The position numbers were made by a program, and so were the translations under genes. Below the pieces are notes generated by a model, which was not told the DNA's origin, made no database searches, and saw only the letters and a list, made by a program, of their open reading frames with translations. Shown here piece by piece: positions 16,892 to 25,397 of a stretch of DNA of 62,191 bases (the first letter of the stretch is position 1; each line of letters begins with the position of its first letter). The DNA is from Pigmentiphaga humi (GTDB lineage Bacteria; Pseudomonadota; Gammaproteobacteria; Burkholderiales; Burkholderiaceae_B), in the NCBI RefSeq assembly GCF_900606115.1, contig NZ_UWPJ01000004.1, forward strand, positions 1 through 62,191, in the 5' to 3' direction.

Positions 16892-18136
16892 TCAGTGCGC
16901 CACTTGCAGCGCGGCGGGCCGGCCGCTGCGCTGCCCGGTCTGCGGGTAGGCGTAGGGACCCAGCCGCAGCACCAGCGCGGCTGCGCCCACCAGCACCAGG
17001 CACAGCGCGCCCAGCGCATAGCCATAGTGGCCCGTCAGGTCGAAGGCCAGGCCCATCAGGTAGGGGCCGGAGCCGGATCCCAGCATGAAGGCCGCGAACA
17101 GGTAGCCGTAGATTTCCCCGAAGCTCTTCAGGCCCAGGTAGCGCGACAGCAGGAAGGCGATGAGGTCGACTTCGGCGCCCAGGCCCAGCCCGATCAGCAC
17201 GACCGCGACGGCGGCGTAGGCCGGCGCCGGCGCCGCCAGCAGCAGCGCGATCCCCGCCACGGGCACCAGGAAGAAGAAGGCGGCGACCAGGGGACCGAAG
17301 ATGCGATCGAGCAGATACCCCGCGAACAGGCGGCCGGCGATCAGGGCTAACCCGGCGAATGCCAGCGACGAGGCGGCCACGCCCGCGGAGATGCCGCGGT
17401 CCACCAGCAGCGGCACGACGTGGGCGATCACGCCGTTGGTGGCCAGGGCGACCGCGCAAAAGGCCAGGGCCAGTTTCCAGAAGCGGCCGTCCGCGAGCGC
17501 CTGCCGCGCCGTCAGGCCGGGCACGTCTTGGGGAACACCGCCGGCCGGGCGGCGGGCGGCGGCATCGGGTTCGCGCACGGCCAGGGCCACCGCGGAGACG
17601 CCCACGACCAGCGTCAGCGCAGCCAGGCCGAGGTAGGCGCCGCGCCATCCCACCTGCGTGACCAGGGCCTGGGCGAACTGGGGAACGAGCGCCGCGCCCA
17701 GTCCGACCCCGGCCATGGCGATGCCCAGCGCCAGGCCGCGCTTGTCGTCGAACCAGGCGGCGATGGCCTTGGCATAGGGGAGCGGGGTCTGGCCCGCGGC
17801 GGCGACGCCCATCAACGCGTAGCCGGCGATGAGCTTGGCCGGCGTGTCGGCGAACAGCGCGACGCCGACGATGGACAGCGCGAACAGCACGATCGCCGAC
17901 AGGGTCACGGGCCGGATGCCGTAGCGGTCGATGAGTCGGCCGGCGAACGGCACCAGCACCGCGGTCGTGATCAGGCCGACCACCAGGGCCAGCGACATGG
18001 TCGAACGCGACCAATGGAATTCCGCCGCGATGGGCAGCAGGAACACCCCGAAGGTGAACTGCATGATCGGGCCGTTGCCGACGAACAGGCCGAACGCCGA
18101 TCCGACGACGACCCACCAGCGATTGCTTGTCTTCAT
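16892..18136 (-). CDS. MFS transporter, probable gamma-resorcylate/aromatic acid uptake
   Basis: A 414-aa inner-membrane protein with about twelve membrane segments. It has the MFS loop 2-3 signature as GRLIDRYGIRPVTL near residue 66 and resembles oxalate/monocarboxylate-type MFS permeases (opening WWVVVGSAFGLFVGNGP). It lies 80 bp downstream of the decarboxylase gene on the same strand, in the position of the GraK/TsdT-type transporter of known gamma-resorcylate clusters. Substrate is inferred from context. The 143 bp before the next gene hold a 7-bp inverted repeat, GTGTCGC (16788-16794) and GCGACAC (16809-16815). Confidence 0.85.
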   Translation of the reverse strand: MKTSNRWWVVVGSAFGLFVGNGPIMQFTFGVFLLPIAAEFHWSRSTMSLALVVGLITTAVLVPFAGRLIDRYGIRPVTLSAIVLFALSIVGVALFADTPAKLIAGYALMGVAAAGQTPLPYAKAIAAWFDDKRGLALGIAMAGVGLGAALVPQFAQALVTQVGWRGAYLGLAALTLVVGVSAVALAVREPDAAARRPAGGVPQDVPGLTARQALADGRFWKLALAFCAVALATNGVIAHVVPLLVDRGISAGVAASSLAFAGLALIAGRLFAGYLLDRIFGPLVAAFFFLVPVAGIALLLAAPAPAYAAVAVVLIGLGLGAEVDLIAFLLSRYLGLKSFGEIYGYLFAAFMLGSGSGPYLMGLAFDLTGHYGYALGALCLVLVGAAALVLRLGPYAYPQTGQRSGRPAALQVAH

Positions 18137-18216
18137 GTCTTCCTCCTGCGGCCGCTCGCGTCATGGGCGGCCGCGTGTTCTGGGTTACGGACTCTCCGCG
18201 CTCGGGTCGGCGCGAT

Positions 18217-19200
18217 TCAGCGGTCCAGCTTGAACAATTGCGCGGCGTTGCCGCGTCCGATCTTGGCGCGGTCGGCTTCGCTGATGCTGGCCGAATCGAA
18301 CCAGTCGGCGGCGTGGTCGATGTTCTCGAACGGCCAGTCGGTGGAGAACAGGATCCTGTCCGCGCCGATTTCCAGGATCGCGTCGATCAGCGTCTGGGTC
18401 CGGAAATTCCCGGACGTGGTGAGGTAGAAGTTCTCGTTGAAATAGTCGGCGATCTTCTTCTTGGCGGGGTACTTGGGCGGCGCCTTGAGCCAGGCGTTGC
18501 GGTGGTCGATGCGCCACATGCTGTACGGCAGGCCTTCGCCCAGGTGGCCCAGGATGATGCGCAGGCGCGGATAGTCGTCGAACAGCCCCGAACCCATCAG
18601 GCGCAGCGCATGAACGGCGGTCTCCTGGCCGAAGGCCCAGGTCGGGCCCATCAGCCAGCCGTGGCCGTCGTATTCGTTGCCGCGCCGCGGCAGCGGATTG
18701 CGCGGATGCAGGTAGAACGGCACGTCCAGGTCCTGCACTATTTTCCAGAAGGGGCGGTATCGCGGCAGGTCATAGTAGAGCGTCGTCTCCGAGCGCGCGT
18801 CTTCGGAGAAGCCGTTGACCAGTGCGCCGACGAAACCCAGGTCCTTGACGCAGCGCTGCAGTTCGGCCGAGGCCTGCTCGGGATCCTGCAGGGCCAGCGC
18901 CGCGAAGCCGCGGAAACGCCCGGGCCGGCGCGCCACCTGTTCGGCCAGGAAGTCGTTGGCGCGCCGCGCCAGCTCGGTGGCCTGGCGATGGTCCGCCACC
19001 GCCTGCACCGCCGGGGCGTTGAGCGACAGGATCATGGTCTCGATGCCGTGTTCGTCCATCAGGCGCAGGCGCCGGTCCTGGACGTCGAGCAGGCGCGAGC
19101 GCAGCTCGGGCCAGTCCTTCTCGGGCACGAAGGGGCGCGAGTCTTCCAATGTCTCGTCGAGCGCGAAATGCTCTTCGAGCGCGATTTTTCCCGTTGTCAT
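18217..19200 (-). CDS. graF: Gamma-resorcylate (2,6-dihydroxybenzoate) decarboxylase
   Basis: A 327-aa amidohydrolase-superfamily enzyme that reversibly decarboxylates 2,6-dihydroxybenzoate to resorcinol. It is very like the Rhizobium enzyme throughout: GKIALEEHFA at the start (metal ligands Glu9 and His11), MDEHGIETMILSLNAPAVQA near residue 50, FYLHPRNPLP near residue 165, GPTWAFGQETAVHALRLM near residue 190, and FSTDWPFENIDHA near residue 290 with the catalytic Asp. The ATG at 19200 follows a good AAGGAG site; an upstream in-frame ATG lacks support. It belongs to one operon with the monooxygenase and flavin reductase upstream and the MFS transporter downstream. Confidence 0.94.
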   Translation of the reverse strand: MTTGKIALEEHFALDETLEDSRPFVPEKDWPELRSRLLDVQDRRLRLMDEHGIETMILSLNAPAVQAVADHRQATELARRANDFLAEQVARRPGRFRGFAALALQDPEQASAELQRCVKDLGFVGALVNGFSEDARSETTLYYDLPRYRPFWKIVQDLDVPFYLHPRNPLPRRGNEYDGHGWLMGPTWAFGQETAVHALRLMGSGLFDDYPRLRIILGHLGEGLPYSMWRIDHRNAWLKAPPKYPAKKKIADYFNENFYLTTSGNFRTQTLIDAILEIGADRILFSTDWPFENIDHAADWFDSASISEADRAKIGRGNAAQLFKLDR

Positions 19201-19242
19201 GGTGTTGCTCCTTGGTGGCATGCGCAGAGGCGCATGGATCGC

Positions 19243-20472
19243 TCAATATTGGCCGCGCGGCGTCAGGCCCAGCAGCATCTGGCCGGACATGGTGCCCACG
19301 GCATCCCAATTCATGCTGATGTGCCGGGCGATGGCGTTGACGTCGCGCCAGGCGCGCTGCACCGGATGGTTCAGGTCCAGGCCCATGCCGCCGGTGGCGG
19401 CGTTGAGCGCTTCGACCGCGCGCAGCGCAAGCGCGACGGCATAGGCCTGGCCGCGCCGGCTGAGGATGCGCGCTTCCTCGGTGAGAACCTGGCCGCGCGC
19501 GACTGCCGCGGCGACGCGGCGCAGGTCGCGCAGCAGGATTTCCTGGGCGGCGTCGACGGCCGCCGCCGCTTCCGCCACGCGTAGCTGCACGGTCGGGAAC
19601 TCCGCCATTTTCTGCTGCCCGCCGGCGACGGCGCCGCGTGTGACGCGGACGCTGGTGGCCGCAATATAGTCGGCCAGCGCGCCCTGCGCCGCGCCGACGG
19701 CCACGCTGGCCAGACATGAGGGAATCACCGCCAGCATGGGGATGCGATAGCCGGGTTCGTGGCGATGGTGCTCGGCGCCCGGGGTGGCGCCGGACGTGGT
19801 CTGCGCGAAGGTGAGGATGCGATGGCCGGGCACGAAGACCTCGTCCAGCACCAGCGTCTTGCTGCCGGTGCCGGCCAGGCCCACCACGTCCCAGGTGTCG
19901 TCGACGCGGTAGTCGGCGGCGGGCACCAGCAGGAAGGCGGGTTCGAGCCGGCCGGGATCGGCCAGCGCCGGAATCATCGCGGCGCAGACCGCCCAGTGCG
20001 CGTTGTCGCAGCCGCTGGCGAAGCTCCATTTGCCGCTCAGGCGGTAGCCGCCGGGAACGGCCTGCGCCCGGGCGGCAGGCGCGTAGGAGCCGCAGAGCAA
20101 TGCATCGGCGTTGCTGCCCCAGACGTCCTGCTGGGCCTGCGCCGGGAAGCTCGCCACCAGCCATTGGTGAGCCGCGAGCAGTCCGCACACCCAAGCGGTG
20201 GAGGCGCAGTTGCGGGCCAGGATGAGGTTGGCCTCGACCAGGGTGGCGAAGTCCCGTTCCGCTCCGCCGTAGGCCGCCGGCTTGACCAGGTCGAAGAAGC
20301 CGGTGGCGCGGATCGCATCGACGTGGGAGGCCGGCACGCGCCGCGCCGTTTCGACCGCGCGCGCGGATGCCTTGAGCATGGGGGCAAGCGCCTCCAGCGC
20401 GTCGTGCAGGGAGTGATGACCGTCTGGCGCGCGCGGGGGCTCCAGCACGGCATGCTCGGCAAAGCTGCTCAT
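19243..20472 (-). CDS. graA: Resorcinol hydroxylase-like FAD-dependent monooxygenase, oxygenase component
   Basis: A 409-aa flavin monooxygenase with the acyl-CoA dehydrogenase fold (group D, HpaB/HsaA-like). It has GYRLSGKWSFASGCDNAHW near residue 142, the flavin-site region STAWVCGLLAAHQW near residue 92, and a helical C-terminus with a NAATGGMGLDLNHPVQRAWRD segment. With the adjacent flavin reductase it should hydroxylate resorcinol to hydroxyquinol in the cytoplasm using reduced flavin and O2. The gene lies between the reductase and the decarboxylase, as in Rhizobium gra and Rhodococcus tsd clusters. The substrate is inferred from this context; the fold is clear. Confidence 0.86.
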   Translation of the reverse strand: MSSFAEHAVLEPPRAPDGHHSLHDALEALAPMLKASARAVETARRVPASHVDAIRATGFFDLVKPAAYGGAERDFATLVEANLILARNCASTAWVCGLLAAHQWLVASFPAQAQQDVWGSNADALLCGSYAPAARAQAVPGGYRLSGKWSFASGCDNAHWAVCAAMIPALADPGRLEPAFLLVPAADYRVDDTWDVVGLAGTGSKTLVLDEVFVPGHRILTFAQTTSGATPGAEHHRHEPGYRIPMLAVIPSCLASVAVGAAQGALADYIAATSVRVTRGAVAGGQQKMAEFPTVQLRVAEAAAAVDAAQEILLRDLRRVAAAVARGQVLTEEARILSRRGQAYAVALALRAVEALNAATGGMGLDLNHPVQRAWRDVNAIARHISMNWDAVGTMSGQMLLGLTPRGQY

Positions 20473-20515
20473 GTTTTTCTCCGGAAAAAAGGGGGCGGCC
20501 GGATGGCCGCGACGG

Positions 20516-21022
20516 TCAATGCGAAGCGACGGGCGTGGGCCGGCAGTAAGTGGCGTCGTGGTAGAGCAGCGGCGCCTGCCGCCCGGACACGCGGACGTCC
20601 ACGACTTCGCCGATGAAGACGGTGTGCGTGCCGAAGGGGATGGCGAGCCTGCGGGCGCAGACGATGCGGGCGTGCGCGGAGGCCAGGTACTTCAGGCCGT
20701 CTTCGGTCTCGGCCCAGTCGCCCAGCGCAAAGCGCTCGGCCGGCGGGATGCCGCCGCTGAAGGCCTGGGACAGGTTCAGGTGTTCCTGTGCCAGGACGTT
20801 GACACAGAAGCGCTCGCTCGCCGACATGATGTCGTGCAGCAGGGTCTTGCTGTTGATGCACACCAGCAGCGAGGGCGGGTCGAGCGATACCGAGGACACG
20901 GCGGTGGCCGTCATGCCATGGCCGCGCTCGTGGTGGCCGGCGGTCACGATGGTGACGGTGGCGGCGATGTTGCGCATCGCCGTGCGGAACGCTTGCTGAA
21001 CATCCTGGGCAGGGCTGGTCAT
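20516..21022 (-). CDS. graD: Flavin reductase component of the monooxygenase
   Basis: A 168-aa NAD(P)H:flavin oxidoreductase of the HpaC/flavin reductase-like family. The flavin-binding segment GMTATAVSSVSLDPPSLLVC is at about residues 36-55, and the dimer/flavin segment GTHTVFIGEVVDV is near residue 130. It would supply reduced flavin to the oxygenase encoded directly downstream (43 bp gap). It is the first gene of the operon and is divergent from the MarR regulator, with the palindromic operator 55 bp before its start. Confidence 0.9.
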   Translation of the reverse strand: MTSPAQDVQQAFRTAMRNIAATVTIVTAGHHERGHGMTATAVSSVSLDPPSLLVCINSKTLLHDIMSASERFCVNVLAQEHLNLSQAFSGGIPPAERFALGDWAETEDGLKYLASAHARIVCARRLAIPFGTHTVFIGEVVDVRVSGRQAPLLYHDATYCRPTPVASH

Positions 21023-21076
21023 GGTCTTCCTCCGCGAGCGCTCTCACTGTGCGGCGCCCTGGCAGAAAGTTTCACA

Positions 21077-21104
21077 TACAACAGTTGATAATACAACTGT
21101 TGTA
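21077..21104. promoter_or_regulatory. MarR-type operator, 11-bp perfect inverted repeat
   Basis: TACAACAGTTG (21077-21087) and CAACTGTTGTA (21094-21104) are perfect inverted half-sites around the 6-bp spacer ATAATA. The element sits in the 135-bp divergent region between the flavin reductase and marR genes, in an AT-rich patch where both promoters should lie. Its size and symmetry fit a MarR dimer site, so the regulator probably represses both directions. Confidence 0.75.
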
Positions 21105-21157
21105 AAGTGCCGGAAACATAGGGGTTTCTACCCGGCCGCGGGCCGCGACACTCAGCC

Positions 21158-21634
21158 ATGTATCGACTCGAAGATTCTTTTCCGTACCTGCTCAACCGCG
21201 TGGGGGTGCTCATCGCGGAGCTGTTCATCGAACGGCTCAAGCCCTATGGGTTGACGCTGCCCATGTATCGGGTGCTGGTGGCTTTGTGGGAGAAGGGCGA
21301 CCAGCGGCTCAACGAGCTGAGCCGGGCCACGACGCTCGAGTTGTCGTCGCTGTCGAGGCTGGTCGGCACCATGGAGGACCGCGGCTATCTCGTGCGCGTG
21401 CGCCTGGAGGACAACGCCCGCGCCGTGGCGATCAACCTGACCGACAGCGGCCGCGCCCTGGCCGAGGAGTTGATCCCGGTGGCCCAGCACTTCGAGGAAG
21501 TCGCCATCCACTCCTTCGGCAAGGCCGAAGTCGCCCGGTTGAAGGAAGCGATGCACGCGGTGTACGAACACCTGATCGCGGTGGACCCCAAGCGGCTGGC
21601 GGAGCAGCCTTCCCGCAAGCCTCCGCGCCGCTGA
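21158..21634 (+). CDS. graR: MarR-family transcriptional regulator of the gamma-resorcylate cluster
   Basis: A 158-aa winged helix-turn-helix repressor. The DNA-binding core covers residues 35-100 (LTLPMYRVLVALWEKGDQRL, then LSRATTLELSSLSRLVGTME and the wing RGYLVRVRLEDNARA). It is divergent from the reductase-monooxygenase-decarboxylase operon, with the palindrome above between them. Known gamma-resorcylate clusters carry MarR-type (graR) regulators, so control by gamma-resorcylate or resorcinol is likely. The symbol is assigned from context. Confidence 0.85.
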   Translation: MYRLEDSFPYLLNRVGVLIAELFIERLKPYGLTLPMYRVLVALWEKGDQRLNELSRATTLELSSLSRLVGTMEDRGYLVRVRLEDNARAVAINLTDSGRALAEELIPVAQHFEEVAIHSFGKAEVARLKEAMHAVYEHLIAVDPKRLAEQPSRKPPRR

Positions 21635-21662
21635 CGCGTTCTCTTCATCCGGGACACCATCC

Positions 21663-22274
21663 ATGAACCAGCCCCTGCCGTCTCTTGCCAGGATCGCCGT
21701 CTTCTGCGGTTCCAACTTCGGCTTTTCCGATGACTATGCGCACGCGGCGCGCCGGCTCGGCGAGCGTATCGCCGCGCGCGGCCTGACCCTGGTGTACGGC
21801 GGCACGCACAAGGGCCTGATGGGGATCATGGCCGACGCCGTGCTGCATGCCGGCGGGCGGGTCACCGGCGTCATCAACCAGCGGCTCTACGACCGCGGCC
21901 ACCTGCATCCGGGCTTGAGCGCGCACGAGATCGCCGTCGACATGCGCGCGCGCAAGGCGCGCATGGCCGAGCTGGCCGATGCGTTCATCGCGATGCCGGG
22001 CGGACTGGGCACGCTGGAAGAGCTGTTCGAGGCTGCGACGCTCACGCAGCTGGGCGACCACGTCAAGGCCTGCGGCGCCTTGAACGTGCGCGGTTTCTAC
22101 GAACCCATGCGCGCCATGCTGAGCCATGCGGTGCAAGAGGGCTTCATGAAGGCCGAGCATCGCGACATGATCGTGATCGAGGCCGACCCCGATGCGCTGC
22201 TCGACGGGCTGGCGGCATGGACGGCGCCGACGGTGACCAAGTGGCTGGATGAGCCGGGCAGGCCCACGGTCTAG
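21663..22274 (+). CDS. LOG-family (TIGR00730) nucleotide 5'-monophosphate phosphoribohydrolase
   Basis: A 203-aa Rossmann-like protein that cleaves nucleotide monophosphates to base and ribose 5-phosphate (LOG/YvdD family). The two family motifs are visible: YGGTHKGLMGIMAD at about residues 43-56 and MPGGLGTLEELFEA at about residues 112-125 (the PGG-x-GT-x-x-E active-site motif). It follows marR by 28 bp on the same strand and may be co-transcribed. A link to resorcylate use is not evident. Confidence 0.9.
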   Translation: MNQPLPSLARIAVFCGSNFGFSDDYAHAARRLGERIAARGLTLVYGGTHKGLMGIMADAVLHAGGRVTGVINQRLYDRGHLHPGLSAHEIAVDMRARKARMAELADAFIAMPGGLGTLEELFEAATLTQLGDHVKACGALNVRGFYEPMRAMLSHAVQEGFMKAEHRDMIVIEADPDALLDGLAAWTAPTVTKWLDEPGRPTV

Positions 22275-22316
22275 GCGTACCGTTATTTTTACCCGGATTT
22301 AATTGATTTCTATATT

Positions 22317-22328
22317 TTACCCGGGTAA
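22317..22328. promoter_or_regulatory. Perfect palindrome with upstream direct copy before DUF2239 gene
   Basis: TTACCCGGGTAA (22317-22328) is a perfect 12-bp palindrome 40 bp before the DUF2239 start. TTTTACCCGG occurs twice, at 22287-22296 and 22315-22324, 28 bp apart, so a full site and a half-site lie in the same AT-rich promoter region. It looks like a protein-binding site. Confidence 0.55.
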
Positions 22329-22367
22329 TATTCGAACTTCTTCAATCGTTGTTGCAGGAGTTCGATC

Positions 22368-22973
22368 ATGCATGCCGCCTCTACCTACACCACGTTCGAT
22401 GGCTACCGCTGCGTGGCCGCCGGCCCGCTGCTGGACAACGTGCTCGCGGTGAAGCGGGCGCAGGCTGCCGGCGCGGCGGGGCCGGTGCTGGTTTTCGACG
22501 ACGCGACCGGCCGCGCCGTCGACGTGGATACGCGCGGTTCGGAACAGGAGATCGCCACCCGGCTGGCGGCGGTGCAGGAGCCCGCGCCGGCGCCAGGCAC
22601 CGATGCGCCGCCGGCGCGCGGGCGAGGGCGCCCCAGGATGGGCGTGGTGCCGCGCGAAGTGACGCTGCTGCCCAGGCATTGGGAGTGGCTGGCCGCGCAG
22701 CCGGGCGGGGCTTCCGTGGCGTTGCGCAAGCTGGTGGAAGAGGCGCGCCGCGCCAACGCCGCCAAGGACCGCGTGCGCCGGGCGCAGGAGCGCGCCTACC
22801 ATTTCATGTCCGCGATGGCGGGCGACCTGGCCGGTTTCGAAGAAGCCGCCCGCGCCTTGTTCGCGGGCGACAGGCCGGCTTTCCAGGCGTGCATCGCCGA
22901 CTGGCCCGCGGACGTGAGCCGGCATGCCGAACGGCTGGCTTTCGAGATGGAGGCGCCCGGCGAGGCCGAATGA
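22368..22973 (+). CDS. DUF2239 family protein, possible DNA-binding autoregulator
   Basis: A 201-aa protein of DUF2239, a family without a known role to me. The N-terminal about 65 residues (TTFDGYRCVAAGPL...) form the family core, followed by a Pro/Ala linker. Residues 84-92 (ARGRGRPRM) resemble an AT-hook. The next segment (VPREVTLLPRHWEWLAAQ, then SVALRKLVEEARRA) has the strand-helix-helix look of a ribbon-helix-helix domain. The C-terminus is helical. Together with the palindrome just upstream this suggests self-regulation, which is my inference. The ATG follows a weak GAG-type ribosome-binding site. Confidence 0.75.
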   Translation: MHAASTYTTFDGYRCVAAGPLLDNVLAVKRAQAAGAAGPVLVFDDATGRAVDVDTRGSEQEIATRLAAVQEPAPAPGTDAPPARGRGRPRMGVVPREVTLLPRHWEWLAAQPGGASVALRKLVEEARRANAAKDRVRRAQERAYHFMSAMAGDLAGFEEAARALFAGDRPAFQACIADWPADVSRHAERLAFEMEAPGEAE

Positions 22974-22981
22974 GCGCGTCG

Positions 22982-23009
22982 CCGGCCGTGCCGGAGAAAG
23001 CGCGGCCGG
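22982..23009. terminator. Inverted repeat between converging DUF2239 and ilvA genes
   Basis: CCGGCCG (22982-22988) and CGGCCGG (23003-23009) form a 7-bp GC stem with a 14-nt loop in the 43-bp gap between converging genes. There is no T-tract. Confidence 0.3.
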
Positions 23010-23016
23010 TAGCGGA

Positions 23017-24528
23017 TCAGCGCAGGAACAGCTTGTAGGCCGGGTTGTCCGATTCGTCCCAGTGACGATAGCCCAGTTCCGCCAGGAAGGCCGCGAAGGC
23101 CTTCTTGTCGGTAGTCGGCACCTGCAGGCCGACCAGGATCTGCCCGTAGTCGCCGCCCTGGTTGCGGTAGTGGAACAAGCTGATGTTCCAGTTGGGCGGC
23201 ATGGAATCGAGGAAGCGCATCAGCGCGCCCGGGCGCTCCGGGAACTCGAAGCGGTACAGCAGTTCGTTGTCCGCCGCCGGCCCCGCCCCGCCTATCATGT
23301 GGCGCAGGTGGGTCTTGGCCAGCTCGTCGTGGGTCAGGTCGATGGCGGTGAAGCCGCCGCGGCGGAAGTTGCCGGCGATCTTCGAGGATTCGCCCGCCGC
23401 GGCGATCTGCAGGCCGACGAAGACGTGCGCCTGCGTGGAACCGGCCATGCGGTAGTTGAACTCGGTGACGTTGCGGCTGCCGACCAGTTCGCAGAAGCGG
23501 CGGAAGCTGCCGCGTTCTTCGGGCATGGTAACGGCGAACACGGCCTCGCGCGCCTCGCCCACTTCGGCGCGGTCGGCGACGAAGCGCAGGCGGTCGAAGT
23601 TCATGTTGGCGCCGCTGGTGACGGCGATCAGGGTCTTGTCCTTCATGCGGTGCCGGGCGGCGTATTTCTTCAGGCCGGCCAGCGCCAGCGCGCCCGCGGG
23701 TTCGAGCACGCTGCGCGTCTCTTCGAACATGTCCTTGATCGCGGCGCAAATGGCGTCGGTATCGACGGTGACGTAGTCGTCCACGTATTTGCGCGCCAGG
23801 CGGTAGGTTTCCTCGCCGACCAGCTTGACTGCGGTGCCATCGGAGAACAGGCCCACGTCCGTCAGCGTGACCCGGCGGCCCTTGGCGGCGCTTTGCACCA
23901 TGGCGTCGGAATCTTCGGTCTGCACGCCGATGATCTTGATGTCGGGCCGCAATTGCTTGACGTAGGCGGCCACGCCGGAGATCAGGCCGCCGCCGCCGAT
24001 GGCCACGAAGATGGCGTCGATCGGGCCGGGATGCTGGCGCAGGATCTCCATGCCTATGGTGCCCTGGCCGGCGATGACGTCGGGATCGTCGAACGGATGG
24101 ACGAAGGTGAGTTTTTCCTTGGCCTCGAGTTCTTTGGCGTAGTTGTAGGAGTCGGTGAAACTTTCGCCGTGCAGGATCACTTCGGCGTTGCGCGCCTTGA
24201 CCGCGTTGATCTTCAACTGCGGCGTGGTGACCGGCATGACGATGACCGCCCGACAGCCCATGCGCTGGGCCGCCAGCGCCACGCCCTGGGCGTGGTTGCC
24301 GGCCGAGGCGGCGATGACCCCGCGTTCGAGCGCCTTGGGCGGCAGGTTGGCCATCTTGTTGTAGGCGCCGCGCAGCTTGAAGCTGAACACGGGCTGGGTG
24401 TCCTCCCGTTTGAGCAGCACCGCGTTCGCAATTCGCGCCGAAATCTGCGGAGCGGCTTCGAGTTCGGACTCGATAGCGACGTCATAGACTTTGGCGGTGA
24501 GAATGCGTTTGAGGTAGTCGGTAGCCAT
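23017..24528 (-). CDS. ilvA: Threonine ammonia-lyase, biosynthetic
   Basis: A 503-aa PLP enzyme converting threonine to 2-oxobutanoate, the first step of isoleucine synthesis. The PLP lysine lies in FSFKLRGAYNKM near residue 58, the glycine-rich phosphate cup is VAIGGGGLISGV near residue 185, and ASAGNHAQGVALAA is near residue 82. The C-terminal 170 residues hold two ACT-like regulatory domains (ERGSFRRFCELVG... and ERPGALMRFLDSM...), as in the isoleucine-inhibited form of about 500 aa. The ATG at 24528 gives the family start MATDYLKRIL; an upstream in-frame ATG adds 17 unlikely residues. Confidence 0.95.
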   Translation of the reverse strand: MATDYLKRILTAKVYDVAIESELEAAPQISARIANAVLLKREDTQPVFSFKLRGAYNKMANLPPKALERGVIAASAGNHAQGVALAAQRMGCRAVIVMPVTTPQLKINAVKARNAEVILHGESFTDSYNYAKELEAKEKLTFVHPFDDPDVIAGQGTIGMEILRQHPGPIDAIFVAIGGGGLISGVAAYVKQLRPDIKIIGVQTEDSDAMVQSAAKGRRVTLTDVGLFSDGTAVKLVGEETYRLARKYVDDYVTVDTDAICAAIKDMFEETRSVLEPAGALALAGLKKYAARHRMKDKTLIAVTSGANMNFDRLRFVADRAEVGEAREAVFAVTMPEERGSFRRFCELVGSRNVTEFNYRMAGSTQAHVFVGLQIAAAGESSKIAGNFRRGGFTAIDLTHDELAKTHLRHMIGGAGPAADNELLYRFEFPERPGALMRFLDSMPPNWNISLFHYRNQGGDYGQILVGLQVPTTDKKAFAAFLAELGYRHWDESDNPAYKLFLR

Positions 24529-24686
24529 GATGCTGCTTGAGGGGTTGGTGAGGGAAACTCGGGTCGCAAGAAAGCGCAAACGCCATGCGAGAGCAACTAT
24601 TTAGTTTGACACAGATGCCCACGCGGCGCTTTTTGCCGCCTGGGCCGCGGCGATCGCCGCCGCGGTTCGCCCGGGTTTTCCTCGCG

Positions 24687-25397
24687 TCAGGCCGGCGCCT
24701 CGCTCCTGACCGACAGTTCCACGCCGCCCTGTTTGGGCCAGAGCATGGAACGAAAGCCGTTGCGCGGATCGCGCACGTAATCGGTGTATGCGCGGTATTC
24801 GCGGGCAAACTGCCGCACGTTGTCGCACATCACGATGGCGCCCGGGCGAAGACGGGGCTTGAGCAGTTCGAGCGCGGGCAGCGCGAGCGGGATCCACGTG
24901 TCGATCAACAGGAAATCGACCGGGCCGGCGAGCGCCTTCAGCGTCAGCAGCGCGTCGCCTTCCCGGATTTCGGCGAAATCGGCCAGGCCCGCCTCGGCGA
25001 GGTTGGCGCGGGCGGCGCGCACTTTGACCGGCTCGATTTCGGTGCCGATGAGCCGCCGCTCTCCGCCGCCTGCGGCCGCGTTGTCGCGCAGGGCCGCGGC
25101 CAGGTAGATCGTGGATACGCCGAACGAGGTCCCGACCTCGACCACCTGGCGCGCATCGAGCGCGCGGCAGTAGGTGTAGGCCAGCCGCCCCTTGTCCGCA
25201 TCGAGCGCGACCAGCTTGTCGCGCAGAAAGGCCCGGTCGGCGGCGGACGAGACGTCGGCGCCGGAGCCGCCGCCGAAGCGGGACAGCAGCGCGCGGGGCA
25301 GATAGCGCAGGACGATCGACCGAAGCTGCCGGGCATCCTCGGCATGCAGGCGGCTCAGGACGGCCTCGGCGCGCGGATCGGCCAATGGACTAATCAT
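24687..25397 (-). CDS. Class I SAM-dependent methyltransferase, O-methyltransferase-like
   Basis: A 236-aa cytoplasmic protein with a Rossmann methyltransferase core. Motif I is VVEVGTSFGVSTIYLA at about residues 87-102, the acidic residue that binds the ribose is in IGTEIEP near residue 118, and the post-II segment VDFLLIDTWIPLAL is near residue 158, similar to catechol O-methyltransferase-type enzymes. The start at 25397 overlaps the end of the small membrane protein gene upstream by 8 bp, so it belongs to the iron-receptor operon. Its substrate is not evident. Confidence 0.8.
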   Translation of the reverse strand: MISPLADPRAEAVLSRLHAEDARQLRSIVLRYLPRALLSRFGGGSGADVSSAADRAFLRDKLVALDADKGRLAYTYCRALDARQVVEVGTSFGVSTIYLAAALRDNAAAGGGERRLIGTEIEPVKVRAARANLAEAGLADFAEIREGDALLTLKALAGPVDFLLIDTWIPLALPALELLKPRLRPGAIVMCDNVRQFAREYRAYTDYVRDPRNGFRSMLWPKQGGVELSVRSEAPA

